A DNA stretch of 64,000 bases from Candidatus Ozemobacteraceae bacterium (GTDB taxonomy: Bacteria > Muiribacteriota > Ozemobacteria > Ozemobacterales > Ozemobacteraceae), in NCBI GenBank assembly GCA_035373905.1, contig DAOSOK010000020.1:1-64000 (forward strand), written 5' to 3'. Below the pieces are notes generated by a model. That model did not search any database. It was given only the letters and a program-made list of their open reading frames with translations, and was not told the DNA's origin. Below, in pieces: positions 24,639-33,538 of this stretch (within the stretch, counting starts at the first letter, position 1; each line of letters opens with the position of its first letter). The position numbers and the translations under genes were made by a program.

Positions 24639-27209
24639 ATGAAGAATCGATCGATGCGCCGCCTGATTCCAGCGTTTCTGCTGGTCTTTCTGCTTGCCGC
24701 GGCGGCTTTTGCAACAGGCGAACCCACCGTACGGGTCACCGTCCTCGACGTCGGGCAAGGCGATGCCATTCTCGTTAGAACGGCTGAAAAGACCATTCTT
24801 ATCGACGCTGGCGACGACAAGGCAGATGCGGCGAACGCCGCCATCATTCCGTATTTCAAAAAAGAAGGCATCAAGAAAATCGATGTCGCGGTCATTTCAC
24901 ACCCTCACCGCGATCACTTCGGAGGCTTCATCCAGTTGGTCCAGTCGTTTCCGATCGGCGAGTTCGTGTATTCGTCCGATTCGATGGGCAGCGGCGACCC
25001 CGAAGAAAGCAGCACCGATGCACAGCTGTACATGAAACTTCACGATGCCATCGTCGCCAAGGGGATTCCCTACAACAAGGCAAAGATGGGTGACAAGCTC
25101 GATTGGGGCTCGGACATCAAAGTGGAAGTCCTCCACGCCGAGGATAAATCTGCCATCAAGCGGAGATTCGATCTTCCGGACGTCGCCACGATCGATCGAG
25201 CCGGGTCGGACACCGTGAAAATTTCGGCCAACGAGCAGTCCCTGATCATCAAGCTCACGGCCGGCAAAATCAGCTACCTGTTCACGGGCGACGCCGAGCG
25301 CGGCGCCGAAGCGACAGCGATCAATGTGTTCCGCGACAAACTCCAATGCACGGTTCTCAAATCCGGACATCACGGCAGCAAGACCTCATCCGGCAATCCG
25401 CTGATGGATCTGGCCCGTCCCGAATACGGCGTTATCTCCGTCGCCGCGAAGAACTCGTTCGGCCACCCGAACAAGGAAACCCTCGAAAAATATGCGTTCT
25501 ACAAGATGAAGGTGTTCCGCACCGACCAGGACGGCCACGTCGATAGCTGGACCGACGGCAAGACCATTCATTTCAGCAGCAATCAGAGCCCACTCGAGTT
25601 CACGAAAAAGCCTGAGATCGTATCGCTCACCCCGACGTCGGCCACGCTCCAGTGGGTGACGAACAAGCCGTCCGACACCCGCATCTACTACGGTATTTCC
25701 GACCTCGGCCAGTCGAAACTTATCGCCAACGCCGCCACGATCCATACCGTGACGCTGACGGGACTCAAACCCGGCTCGGTCTATTCCTTCAGGGCCACCT
25801 CCATGGACGCCCGGATTCCCGACCAGTATGTGACGTTCGACGGAACGATCACGACCCCGGCCGGCGACGGCGTTCCCCTGCCCCAAATCGACGCCTTCAC
25901 GATCAACGCAAAGCAGGTGTATGCCAGAAAACCCTTCAAGACCCGGGTGAAGATCGTCAATCCGAGTTCAGCCGAAACGAAGAATCTGAACGTGATCCTG
26001 TATCACACGGCGATGTCGCCGGATAACATCCTGGGCCAGACCGGCATCAGCCGTCTCAAGGCGACCGGCACCTCCTCGATCGAATTCCCCGTCGAGATCT
26101 CCTGGCTCGGCCAGGTGGAACTCCTCGTCGTCCTGATGAAAGGGAAAACCATCATCGATACCGAGACATATACGATCGATGTCCAGCCGAAGATCATCTA
26201 CGTCGATTGCTCTCACGGCAACATCGAGTATTTCACCGGGAAGTTCGGGGGCATGAAAATGGATCTCTTCAACAGCCTCGGTTTCCAGCTAAGAAGCGTC
26301 TCGAAGGCCATCACCTACGATCAGCTGAAAGACGGGTTCATTTTTATCTTCCCCGAGCCCACGAAGCCTGTGACCGCCGAGGAACTGGCGGCACTGAAGG
26401 AGTTCGTTTCCAAAGGCGGCTCGATCATGCTGTATTCCCGTTCCGACTTCGGCAACCGGAGCGTGCCTGAACTGCATAACGCCATTCTCGAGGGAATCGG
26501 CAGTTCGATCAGGTTCAACGACGACCAATTCTGCGACCCGACGAACAATATCGGCGCCCCGTGGCGCGCGTGGGTTCAGACGTATCCCTCGCCCATCATC
26601 AACGGCGTCTCGAACATCCTCGTCAGGAACTCCTGTTCGCTCATCGCCAAGGGGAACAAGGGCCTCGAGGCGACCAAGAATATCTCCCTGCTCGCGACCG
26701 GCGACGATGACTCGTATAACCAAAACGCCGACAATCTCGATGACGCCTACATCTACGCGTCGCACACCCCGAAGCTGCCCGTTCCGATCGCCGCATGCGA
26801 AGATCTCGGAACCGGCCGCGTGGCCTGTTTCGGCGAAGTGCTCTATGACGACAGCCTGTATCAGCCGAACGCCCAGATTCACGCCCCCCAGTTCAACCGG
26901 TGCGTCGTCCAGTGGCTCGAAGCATCGCATGAGAAGTCCCTCAGAGATCTCGTGCGCTTCGTCGACGAGATCGCCGCCGACCAGGACGCCGAAACCCGCG
27001 CCGTTCGCTACGAAGCCCTCCGCGACCGGGTGACCGAGATCGTTCGCACCCACCTCGAGAATGGCGATGCCTCCATCGTTCGCGACGCATTCGCGGGGTT
27101 CGACGGCAAGGCCGTGAGCGATCTCCGGGAAACGGTCCGCGGTCAACTCGAGTTCCGCGTTCTCCACGGAGAAACCGCGCTGAGCCGAGAGTCCCTGACG
27201 TCTTTCTGA
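24639..27209 (+). CDS. secreted ComEC/Rec2-type metallo-beta-lactamase multidomain protein
   Basis: This 856-residue protein has a signal peptide (about residues 1-26) and then a metallo-beta-lactamase domain (about 29-315). The domain carries LDVGQGDAILV, the ligand motif SHPHRDHFGG (about 87-96), FTGDAE (about 221-226) and SGHHGSKTSS; these match the extracellular nuclease-like domain of ComEC. A fibronectin-III-like domain follows (about 328-408), then a beta-sandwich (about 420-520). A Rossmann-like region resembling class I amidotransferase/GldG folds (about 525-750) and a helical tail complete it. It should act outside the cytoplasmic membrane; nuclease or phosphodiesterase activity is inferred only. 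ATAAGGAG precedes the start. Confidence 0.8.
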   Translation: MKNRSMRRLIPAFLLVFLLAAAAFATGEPTVRVTVLDVGQGDAILVRTAEKTILIDAGDDKADAANAAIIPYFKKEGIKKIDVAVISHPHRDHFGGFIQLVQSFPIGEFVYSSDSMGSGDPEESSTDAQLYMKLHDAIVAKGIPYNKAKMGDKLDWGSDIKVEVLHAEDKSAIKRRFDLPDVATIDRAGSDTVKISANEQSLIIKLTAGKISYLFTGDAERGAEATAINVFRDKLQCTVLKSGHHGSKTSSGNPLMDLARPEYGVISVAAKNSFGHPNKETLEKYAFYKMKVFRTDQDGHVDSWTDGKTIHFSSNQSPLEFTKKPEIVSLTPTSATLQWVTNKPSDTRIYYGISDLGQSKLIANAATIHTVTLTGLKPGSVYSFRATSMDARIPDQYVTFDGTITTPAGDGVPLPQIDAFTINAKQVYARKPFKTRVKIVNPSSAETKNLNVILYHTAMSPDNILGQTGISRLKATGTSSIEFPVEISWLGQVELLVVLMKGKTIIDTETYTIDVQPKIIYVDCSHGNIEYFTGKFGGMKMDLFNSLGFQLRSVSKAITYDQLKDGFIFIFPEPTKPVTAEELAALKEFVSKGGSIMLYSRSDFGNRSVPELHNAILEGIGSSIRFNDDQFCDPTNNIGAPWRAWVQTYPSPIINGVSNILVRNSCSLIAKGNKGLEATKNISLLATGDDDSYNQNADNLDDAYIYASHTPKLPVPIAACEDLGTGRVACFGEVLYDDSLYQPNAQIHAPQFNRCVVQWLEASHEKSLRDLVRFVDEIAADQDAETRAVRYEALRDRVTEIVRTHLENGDASIVRDAFAGFDGKAVSDLRETVRGQLEFRVLHGETALSRESLTSF

Positions 27210-27263
27210 CGGTCTCCTTCACGACCAAGACAACTCTCATCTGAACGAAGTTCGATCCTCGTT

Positions 27264-27295
27264 CCGTTCGTGCTGAGACTGTCGAAAGACGAGCG
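27264..27295. repeat. dispersed repeat family B
   Basis: CCGTTCGTGCTGAGACTGTCGAAAGACGAGCG is a copy of the element best preserved at 55629-55659. It lies in the 187-base gap between the metallo-beta-lactamase gene and the chemoreceptor gene. Confidence 0.65.
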
Positions 27296-27346
27296 ACAGG
27301 TCCAAGGGAAACGAATCGGGAAGGACATTCGGCAGAGCTCATGACT

Positions 27347-27380
27347 GCAACGCCCCCGAACCAGGGTTCGGGGGCGTTGC
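27347..27380. terminator. bidirectional hairpin between convergent genes
   Basis: GCAACGCCCCCGAACC (27347-27362) and GGTTCGGGGGCGTTGC (27365-27380) are exact complements: a 15-16 bp stem with a minimal loop. It sits between two convergent genes, 17 bases before the chemoreceptor stop. There is no long T-run on either side. Confidence 0.75.
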
Positions 27381-27396
27381 TCTTCGTTTCGACAGG

Positions 27397-29739
27397 TCAG
27401 GCAGCCGGCTTACCGGACTGATTGCCCGACTGAGGTGCAGCCTGGTCTTCGGCGGCAGATTCCGTCCCGTTCTTTTCCCCGGCACCGGCCTTTCCGGCTT
27501 CGCCGGCGGCTTCTCCCGCCGGGGGAGCGTCTTCCCGGATCTCCAGCACGAAGTTGGTCAGCATGCGCTTGAGTTCTTCGGAAACCATCGCCAGGTGTTT
27601 GGTGATCCGGGCCATCTCGAAGATATTGTCTTTCTGGAGCTTGATCGAGTCGAGGACCTGGTCGATTTCGCTCGTCGTGGTCTTGGTCGTGAGCGAGAGG
27701 TTTTCAATGGCGGAGCTGACGGCCTCGATGTTCCTGCTCTGCTCTGCGCTCGACTTGCTGATGTCCTGCACCTGGACGTTGACGGACTCGGATGCCATGC
27801 CGATCTCGACGAGCAGGCCGCCCGCCCGGTTGATGATCCCGACGCCTTCCTGAACCTTCTCCTTCCCCTGGGTCATCTCGTCGACAGCCTTGTTCGTCTT
27901 GTGCTGGATTTCGCCGATGAGGGCGCCGATTTCCTCGGCGGCCTTGGCGCTCTGCTCGGCAAGTTTCTTCACGTTCTCGGCTACGACGACGAAGCCTTTG
28001 CCCTGCTCGCCGGCCCTGGCGGCTTCGATGGCGGCGTTCAGCGCAAGCAGGTTCGTCTGGCGGGAAATCGCGGTGATCGTCAGAACGATCTTCCCGATGC
28101 GCCGGGACTGGGATTTCAGCTCCTCGAGAACGCGCGACGAGTCACCGACGGCACGCTCGATTCCCTTGATCGTCGCCGACGCTTCGCGCACCGATTCCAT
28201 GCCCTGGTTGGCCTTGGTCCGGTTCTGGACAGATTCTTCGTAGGCGCGGTTCGAACGCTTCGCGACGAGTTGGGCGTTTGCCGAGATTTCCTGTATGGCG
28301 GCGGCGGTCTTTTCGAGCGTCAGCGCGGATTCGCGCGTCGCCTTCGTGATCCGCTGGGTGTTTCCGAGAATTTTCTGGACCGACTCGTTGACCTGGGAGG
28401 TCGCGTCGGAAATCTGGTTCGACATGCCGAACAGGCGGTTGATGACGTCCTGTATCTGGAGGAGAAGCCGCTGGATATACCCGATGAACTTGTTGAACCG
28501 GTCGGACACTTCTGACATCTCGTCACGGCCCTGCACCGCGATGCGTTTCGTCAGGTCGCCTCGGCCGCGGGAAATCTCCTCGAGGCCCATCGACACGCCG
28601 TTGATCGAAAAGACGACTCCTCGAATGACCATCATCGTGATGGCCGTCATGGCGAACAACCCGAAAAAGATCAGGAACATCGAAAACTTCTGGGCCTCGT
28701 CGAGCGCCCCGAGCATTCCCTTCGAGTCGACGATCCCCAGCATGACCCAGTTTGTGTTCCGAATCGGGGAAGCCGCGACGAACAGGTGATCGCGCTTCCC
28801 CGTCATGAACTTGGCGATCGCCGCGCTTCCCTGGAGGATGCGGTCGGCGGCGTCCTGGATGTCGATTTCATCCGTGTTGATGCAGATGTTCTGTTTCGGG
28901 TCCAGGACCACACTCATATCAGAGTGAGCGATATAAAATCCGTAGTGTATTTTGTCGGATGTTACGAGCGAAGCTTTGCCGTTCAAGGAATCGAGTGCCG
29001 TGGGCACGCCGTTCAGAAGATTTTCGAGATCGATGCCGATGAGGGCGGCGCCGATGATGCGCCCTTCGGAAACGACCGGCAGGCCGCAGTACATGATCCG
29101 TTGTTTGAGTTCGTCCGACGGGCGGGAGTCGGCGGAGCCGCCCGCCTCGTCGGTCGAACTCTGCGATGACGAGCGCGAATCTGCCTTCCCGGACGGCGAA
29201 AAGGCCGACTCTTGTACAAGTATAATTGGCGATTTATAATATGTATCCTCGGTCATGGACGCGATGTTCATATCCGAAACGAACGGTTCGTACGGCGCAG
29301 AATTCACGGGGAGCACCGTCCCCCCCTTGCCGATGCGGTAGCGGGTTTTCCCGTCGACGGAAAGAATCGCTATTTCGGCGATTTCGCCGGTTCCCCGGCC
29401 GCCGATTTTCGACATCTGGGCCATCGGCGAATGTAGCGCCTTGCGCCATTGTTCGATCACATCGACCGCATCCGGCTGCTGGAGCGTCCACGAGAGAAAC
29501 TGCACGGTGGCGTCCAGTCTCGAAATGAACCGGGTCAGTTTCTCGTACGACTCGACGATCGTTTCGAGGCGGTTGGTTTCGGACGTCAACAACGTCTGGA
29601 CCTGCAGGGGAATCTGCGATTTGACGGTATTGCGGATCATCCCGGTGATGTACAGGTTCAGGCCAAGCAGAACTGCGGACACGATGATCATCGTGATGAA
29701 AAGGCGCGTCTTGATTTTCAGGTTGCCGAGCAGACTCAA
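27397..29739 (-). CDS. methyl-accepting chemotaxis protein
   Basis: This 780-residue transmembrane chemoreceptor has one transmembrane helix at about residues 12-32, a large dCache-like extracytoplasmic sensor (about 35-345), a second helix (about 352-375) and a HAMP domain (about 375-430). A long cytoplasmic coiled coil carries the signalling tip EQGKGFVVVAENVKKLAEQS (about 567-586), where CheA and CheW dock. The C-terminus is a Pro/Ala/Gly-rich tail with no CheR-binding pentapeptide. No che genes lie in this window. The gene follows the amidase gene by about 54 bases in the same direction. Confidence 0.94.
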   Translation of the reverse strand: MSLLGNLKIKTRLFITMIIVSAVLLGLNLYITGMIRNTVKSQIPLQVQTLLTSETNRLETIVESYEKLTRFISRLDATVQFLSWTLQQPDAVDVIEQWRKALHSPMAQMSKIGGRGTGEIAEIAILSVDGKTRYRIGKGGTVLPVNSAPYEPFVSDMNIASMTEDTYYKSPIILVQESAFSPSGKADSRSSSQSSTDEAGGSADSRPSDELKQRIMYCGLPVVSEGRIIGAALIGIDLENLLNGVPTALDSLNGKASLVTSDKIHYGFYIAHSDMSVVLDPKQNICINTDEIDIQDAADRILQGSAAIAKFMTGKRDHLFVAASPIRNTNWVMLGIVDSKGMLGALDEAQKFSMFLIFFGLFAMTAITMMVIRGVVFSINGVSMGLEEISRGRGDLTKRIAVQGRDEMSEVSDRFNKFIGYIQRLLLQIQDVINRLFGMSNQISDATSQVNESVQKILGNTQRITKATRESALTLEKTAAAIQEISANAQLVAKRSNRAYEESVQNRTKANQGMESVREASATIKGIERAVGDSSRVLEELKSQSRRIGKIVLTITAISRQTNLLALNAAIEAARAGEQGKGFVVVAENVKKLAEQSAKAAEEIGALIGEIQHKTNKAVDEMTQGKEKVQEGVGIINRAGGLLVEIGMASESVNVQVQDISKSSAEQSRNIEAVSSAIENLSLTTKTTTSEIDQVLDSIKLQKDNIFEMARITKHLAMVSEELKRMLTNFVLEIREDAPPAGEAAGEAGKAGAGEKNGTESAAEDQAAPQSGNQSGKPAA

Positions 29740-29793
29740 AACACCCTCCTCCGCCCCGGACGCCCGGGGCCGGATACGTTCTTCCGGTTCATG

Positions 29794-31221
29794 TCAGCGA
29801 CCCGGGATGCGAATGGTTTCTCCGACTTTCAGCGCGCGTTTTTTCCCGAACTGGTTGAGGTCGCGGACGGCCGCGACGGACACTTTGAACTTTTTCGCGA
29901 CGGAAGCGACCGTATCACCCTTATTCACGGTATACGGTTTGCTTGCCGCGATCGCCTTCGCTCTTCGCTCCTGTTCCTTCCGGAGGCGCTCCGCACGGGC
30001 CCTTTTCTCTTCCTCGACTTTCTTTACGTATTCGAGGTATCCGGCGTCGTATCCCTGCTGGATTCCGCCTTCGAGAAAATCTCGCACTCCGAGATAAACC
30101 GCCTGGGCGAGCCGCGTCTTGGCATCGGACGAGCGCATCTTCGCGGCATCCGACGGGTTCGACATGTAACCCAGTTCGATGAGGACCGATGGCATCGCCG
30201 TCGAGTGGAGAACCTTGAAGCCGGCGCGTTTCACTCCCCGGAGAGAGAGGCCGGGAACGGCCTGTCCGAGGCGCATAGCGGTCTTTTCGGCGAGCTGGCG
30301 GCTCAGGAACATGACCTCCGCCTGCTTCTGGACGATCACCTGCTTGGTGCTGCCGCCCAGCGAGGCGCCGACCCCGCCGACGGCGTCCTGGCGGTTTTCC
30401 GCGTCGACGAGCAGGCGCTCAGCTTCGCCGGAGGCGCCTTTCGGTGATTCGTAATAGACTTCGAGTCCGGCAATGTCGCGCTTCCTGTTGTAATTGCCAT
30501 GCAGACTCACGAACGCATCGGCACCGTACCGGGCGGCGATCTGGCTCCGCCGTTCGAGCGGGATGATATAATCACCGGACCTGGTGAGAATAGCTTTGTA
30601 TCGGGGATCCCGGTCGAAGTAGGCCTTGACCAGACGCCCCATCTGGAGAACGAAATCTTTTTCGATGATGCCGTTATGCCGGGCGCCGGGATCTTCGCCG
30701 CCATGCCCGGGATCGATCACCACGATCTTGACGTTACCGGCTTTCAGCCTGCTGATCTCCTCGACTTCCTGGACCCGCCTCGATTCGGCCGACCGCGCCG
30801 GTTCGCCAAGGAACACGACGATCCGGTCGGGTTTCTCGGCGTTCGCAGGAAGGACAAACGTCCGGTTGATCACGCCCTCCCCCGGCTTGAGAAAAACCCG
30901 TACTCCGCCGCGCACGCGCTCCTGCACGCTCAGCGTCTGGACGAACGCATTGTTCAAAGGATAACTTTGCCGGCCCGGTCTGAACGCGACGTTTTCAATA
31001 TCGAAGAATATCGTTCCATCCATCAACGACTGGACGGGCGTCACGCGGGGCACGCCGTTCAAATCGAGAACGATCTGGGCTTCTTCCGGACTCTGCCAGA
31101 ATCTGATGTCCGTAATGCGCAGATCTTCGCCATGAGCCACTGGAAGGAGGCCGATGACGAACGCACAGACGGAAAAAAGGAGGATAACAGTTCGTACCAG
31201 CCGACCGGGAAAAAACGCCAT
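29794..31221 (-). CDS. N-acetylmuramoyl-L-alanine amidase (AMIN, Amidase_3, LysM)
   Basis: A product of about 475 residues has a signal peptide (about 8-32), an AMIN domain (about 35-130), a zinc amidase domain (about 168-385) and a C-terminal LysM (about 425-472). Zinc ligands and the catalytic Glu are visible in DPGHGGEDPG, the Glu of IIEKDFVLQ, SLHGNYNR and VLIELGYMSNP. It cleaves the stem peptide from muramic acid in the periplasm, typically during cell separation. AGGAG lies nine bases before the ATG at 31221; the longer frame to 31332 lacks a ribosome binding site. Confidence 0.93.
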   Translation of the reverse strand: MAFFPGRLVRTVILLFSVCAFVIGLLPVAHGEDLRITDIRFWQSPEEAQIVLDLNGVPRVTPVQSLMDGTIFFDIENVAFRPGRQSYPLNNAFVQTLSVQERVRGGVRVFLKPGEGVINRTFVLPANAEKPDRIVVFLGEPARSAESRRVQEVEEISRLKAGNVKIVVIDPGHGGEDPGARHNGIIEKDFVLQMGRLVKAYFDRDPRYKAILTRSGDYIIPLERRSQIAARYGADAFVSLHGNYNRKRDIAGLEVYYESPKGASGEAERLLVDAENRQDAVGGVGASLGGSTKQVIVQKQAEVMFLSRQLAEKTAMRLGQAVPGLSLRGVKRAGFKVLHSTAMPSVLIELGYMSNPSDAAKMRSSDAKTRLAQAVYLGVRDFLEGGIQQGYDAGYLEYVKKVEEEKRARAERLRKEQERRAKAIAASKPYTVNKGDTVASVAKKFKVSVAAVRDLNQFGKKRALKVGETIRIPGR

Positions 31222-31341
31222 GGTCCTTCGCTCCTGGGTGTCGATCGTTCCGTCTCTTATCATCGAGTCTGAACGGGAGGGAATTATAACAGACTCGTCA
31301 ATCGCTGAAAAGATGCGGATAAATTTTCGCAACTCGATTAT

Positions 31342-32031
31342 TCAGGGGAAGTCGCAGGGTTTCCGGAGCGCGGACGAAAGCAGTCGGAGATACTCGATCC
31401 GGGGGATCTCGAACGCGCCGAGTCGTCTGGTGTGCGGAGTGATCACCTGGGTGTCAAAAAGCGTGAACCCGCGCAGCTTCAGACGCGCCATGAGGGCACC
31501 GAGGGCCACGTTCGAAGCGTTTGGAACCGTGTGAAACATCGACTCGCCGGCGAAAAAACCGCCCAGGGCGACGCCATACACGCCGCCGACGAGCTTCCCC
31601 TCCATCCGGGCTTCCACGCTGTGCGCGAATCCCATCCGGAACAACCGCGTGTAGGAAACGACGAACCCCCTGCTTATCCAGCTCTCTTCACGGCCGGGCG
31701 CAGGCCTCGCGCACCCTTCCATGACGCTCTCGAAGGCCGTATCGAACGTTATCTCGAACCTGCCCGATCGCAAATACCGCTCGCCGCGTGTGGAAAGCCT
31801 GAAAGAGGCGATATCGAAGATCGCCCTGGGATCCGGAGACCACCAAGTGATCGGATCCGAGGTCCAGGGAAAGATGCCGCGAGCATACGCACGGATCAGC
31901 GTTCCCGGGAGCATGTCGCCGCCGACGGCGAGAAGCCCGTCCTTCCGCGCCCGCCGCGGGTCGGGAAAGGTGACAAGACTCGGGAACAGGGCTTCCAGCT
32001 CGGGAATTCCGCCGGGAGACTGCTGGTTCAT
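31342..32031 (-). CDS. aat: leucyl/phenylalanyl-tRNA--protein transferase
   Basis: This 229-residue cytoplasmic enzyme adds Leu or Phe from aminoacyl-tRNA to proteins with N-terminal Arg or Lys, marking them for ClpS/ClpAP degradation (N-end rule). Signature blocks are GLLAVGGDM, ARGIFPW, WWSPDPRAIF, HSVEARMEGKLVGGVYGVALGGFFAGESMF (Aat core; about 137-165) and LFDTQVITPH. Length is normal. It is divergent from plsY with a 113-base gap and lies upstream of the amidase gene. Confidence 0.95.
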   Translation of the reverse strand: MNQQSPGGIPELEALFPSLVTFPDPRRARKDGLLAVGGDMLPGTLIRAYARGIFPWTSDPITWWSPDPRAIFDIASFRLSTRGERYLRSGRFEITFDTAFESVMEGCARPAPGREESWISRGFVVSYTRLFRMGFAHSVEARMEGKLVGGVYGVALGGFFAGESMFHTVPNASNVALGALMARLKLRGFTLFDTQVITPHTRRLGAFEIPRIEYLRLLSSALRKPCDFP

Positions 32032-32144
32032 CCGGTGCCCCGATGATGGTGGTCGTTGCTTTTCATTTCACGTTATGTTACCTTGCGGTTCGTCTTTTAT
32101 TCTACAGTATTCGCGAATTTCATTCGCCGCATTGGTACAACAAC

Positions 32145-32804
32145 ATGAGTCATTCGATTCTCACGTATTGCCTGCTCGTCTACCTTCTCGGGTCGATCCC
32201 GTTCGGCGATATTTTCGCAAGGTTGTTCCGGCACGGGACCGTCATAAAGGACGGAACATGGACGACGAAAGCCTCGGGAGACGTTTTCGAACTCCTCGGC
32301 ATGAAACTCGGCATCGTCGTGACGGCGCTCGACATTCTCAAGGGCTGGCTAGCGATGTCTCCCCTGCTGAACCGGTTCATCCAGCCTTCCGACGATGCGT
32401 ATGCTCTCGTCGTGTGCCTCGGCGGCATTTTCGTCGTCATCGGCCATTGCCATTCGGTTTTTCTCGGGTTCAGGGGCGGAAAAGGCCTCGCGCCGACGGC
32501 CGGCGTGCTCTTCACGATTCTTCCGATCCCCGCGTTCATCGCGTTTCTCGTCTGGGCGGCCCTTTCTTTCTGGGGCCTCTCGGTCAGGCCCGGTGCGGTA
32601 AGCGCAGCAGGCGCCATGCCCGTCGTGAGCATTCCCTACATCTGGTTTTTTGCGCCGGACAAACTCGTTTACCTGTATGTCGTGGGCGCCCTTTCGATCT
32701 GCACGATGTGGGAGTATCGGACCAGCCTGGTGAGTTACATGGGCCTCGGCCCGTCCTGCCCGCCGCCTGCTCCTCCTGCAGATCAGGCGAAACCGAAATC
32801 CTGA
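32145..32804 (+). CDS. plsY: acyl-phosphate:glycerol-3-phosphate acyltransferase (PlsY)
   Basis: This integral membrane enzyme of about 219 residues makes lysophosphatidic acid from acyl-phosphate, the first step of phospholipid synthesis. The three conserved loops are visible: LGSIPFGDIFARLF (about 14-27), GHCHSVFLGFRGGKGLAP (about 102-119) and a variant of the third around GAMPVVSIPY. The second-loop Gly-rich motif binds acyl-phosphate. About six transmembrane helices. I start at 32145 because the preceding 34 residues of the longest frame are not typical, but no strong ribosome binding site decides the matter. The C-terminus ends in a Pro/Cys-rich tail not usual for the family. Confidence 0.88.
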   Translation: MSHSILTYCLLVYLLGSIPFGDIFARLFRHGTVIKDGTWTTKASGDVFELLGMKLGIVVTALDILKGWLAMSPLLNRFIQPSDDAYALVVCLGGIFVVIGHCHSVFLGFRGGKGLAPTAGVLFTILPIPAFIAFLVWAALSFWGLSVRPGAVSAAGAMPVVSIPYIWFFAPDKLVYLYVVGALSICTMWEYRTSLVSYMGLGPSCPPPAPPADQAKPKS

Positions 32805-32813
32805 CGGCCGTTC

Positions 32814-33419
32814 CTACTTCTTTTCCGTTCCCGCGTTTTGCGGGGGCGGTTCGAACAAGATGGATATTTTCTCCGGCGTGATGACCGTTTGAAACATCGC
32901 CGGATCGATGCCGCTCAGGAACGTCTGCGTAAAGAACGCCTGGGCGTTCGTTCCGATGGTCCGTATCGGCGCTTTCGGTTCGACGATGATTCCGCCGACA
33001 CGCCGGAACCGGTCGAACCGGATCGTGATCAGATACGCAGCCAGGAGCATACGGCTTTCCTTTCCGAACACGTAGGAAAACGGCTTCGCGCCGTATGCAC
33101 GCAGCATCCGCTCGACGTCCTTCACGGGAAGGCCGAAGACGCCCTGCGGCTTCTGCGGCGCCAGAAGGCGGTTGTCCATGAACGGATCGTAGGGCAACAG
33201 GGCGCCCGAAGCGATTCTGGGAGAATACGGAACCGAGGCCGACACCGACGCGGAGGTCACCTGTTGATCCGCCGGCGCGGCGGGAGGATATCCTGAACCG
33301 GTGAAATCCCCGAGAGCGCCCCAAGCAGGGACCGCAATACATATACCTAACGATATATATATTGTTTTCCAGGATGCTGTCGGGTTCTTGCGGGCCCGCG
33401 GGCGATGCCGATCATTCAT
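32814..33419 (-). CDS. exported hypothetical protein
   Basis: A product of about 201 residues has a signal sequence (hydrophobic about 20-35, ending near WGALGD), a Ser/Ala/Pro-rich segment and a compact C-terminal domain (about 90-195) rich in aromatic and aliphatic residues. I do not recognise a family. The start at 33419 is supported by AGGA seven to eight bases upstream. The gene is convergent with plsY (9 bases between stops) and divergent from the DJ-1 fusion gene. Confidence 0.6.
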   Translation of the reverse strand: MNDRHRPRARKNPTASWKTIYISLGICIAVPAWGALGDFTGSGYPPAAPADQQVTSASVSASVPYSPRIASGALLPYDPFMDNRLLAPQKPQGVFGLPVKDVERMLRAYGAKPFSYVFGKESRMLLAAYLITIRFDRFRRVGGIIVEPKAPIRTIGTNAQAFFTQTFLSGIDPAMFQTVITPEKISILFEPPPQNAGTEKK

Positions 33420-33468
33420 CGGTCCTGAGAGTAGCACACCGGCGGCCATTTTGTCTTTTTCCGGATTT

Positions 33469-33498
33469 TTGACGTGGAACAATCCCAGATGATATCCT
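33469..33498 (+). promoter_or_regulatory. possible sigma-70 promoter TTGACG-18-TATCCT
   Basis: TTGACG at 33469-33474 is followed after 18 bases by TATCCT (33493-33498). The spacing and -35 are acceptable, the -10 is weak. It precedes the DJ-1/ferritin-like gene, which has GGAGG ahead of its ATG. Confidence 0.4.
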
Positions 33499-33538
33499 GA
33501 CATCAGACAGGTGGTCATACAACGAGACGGAGGATCCC

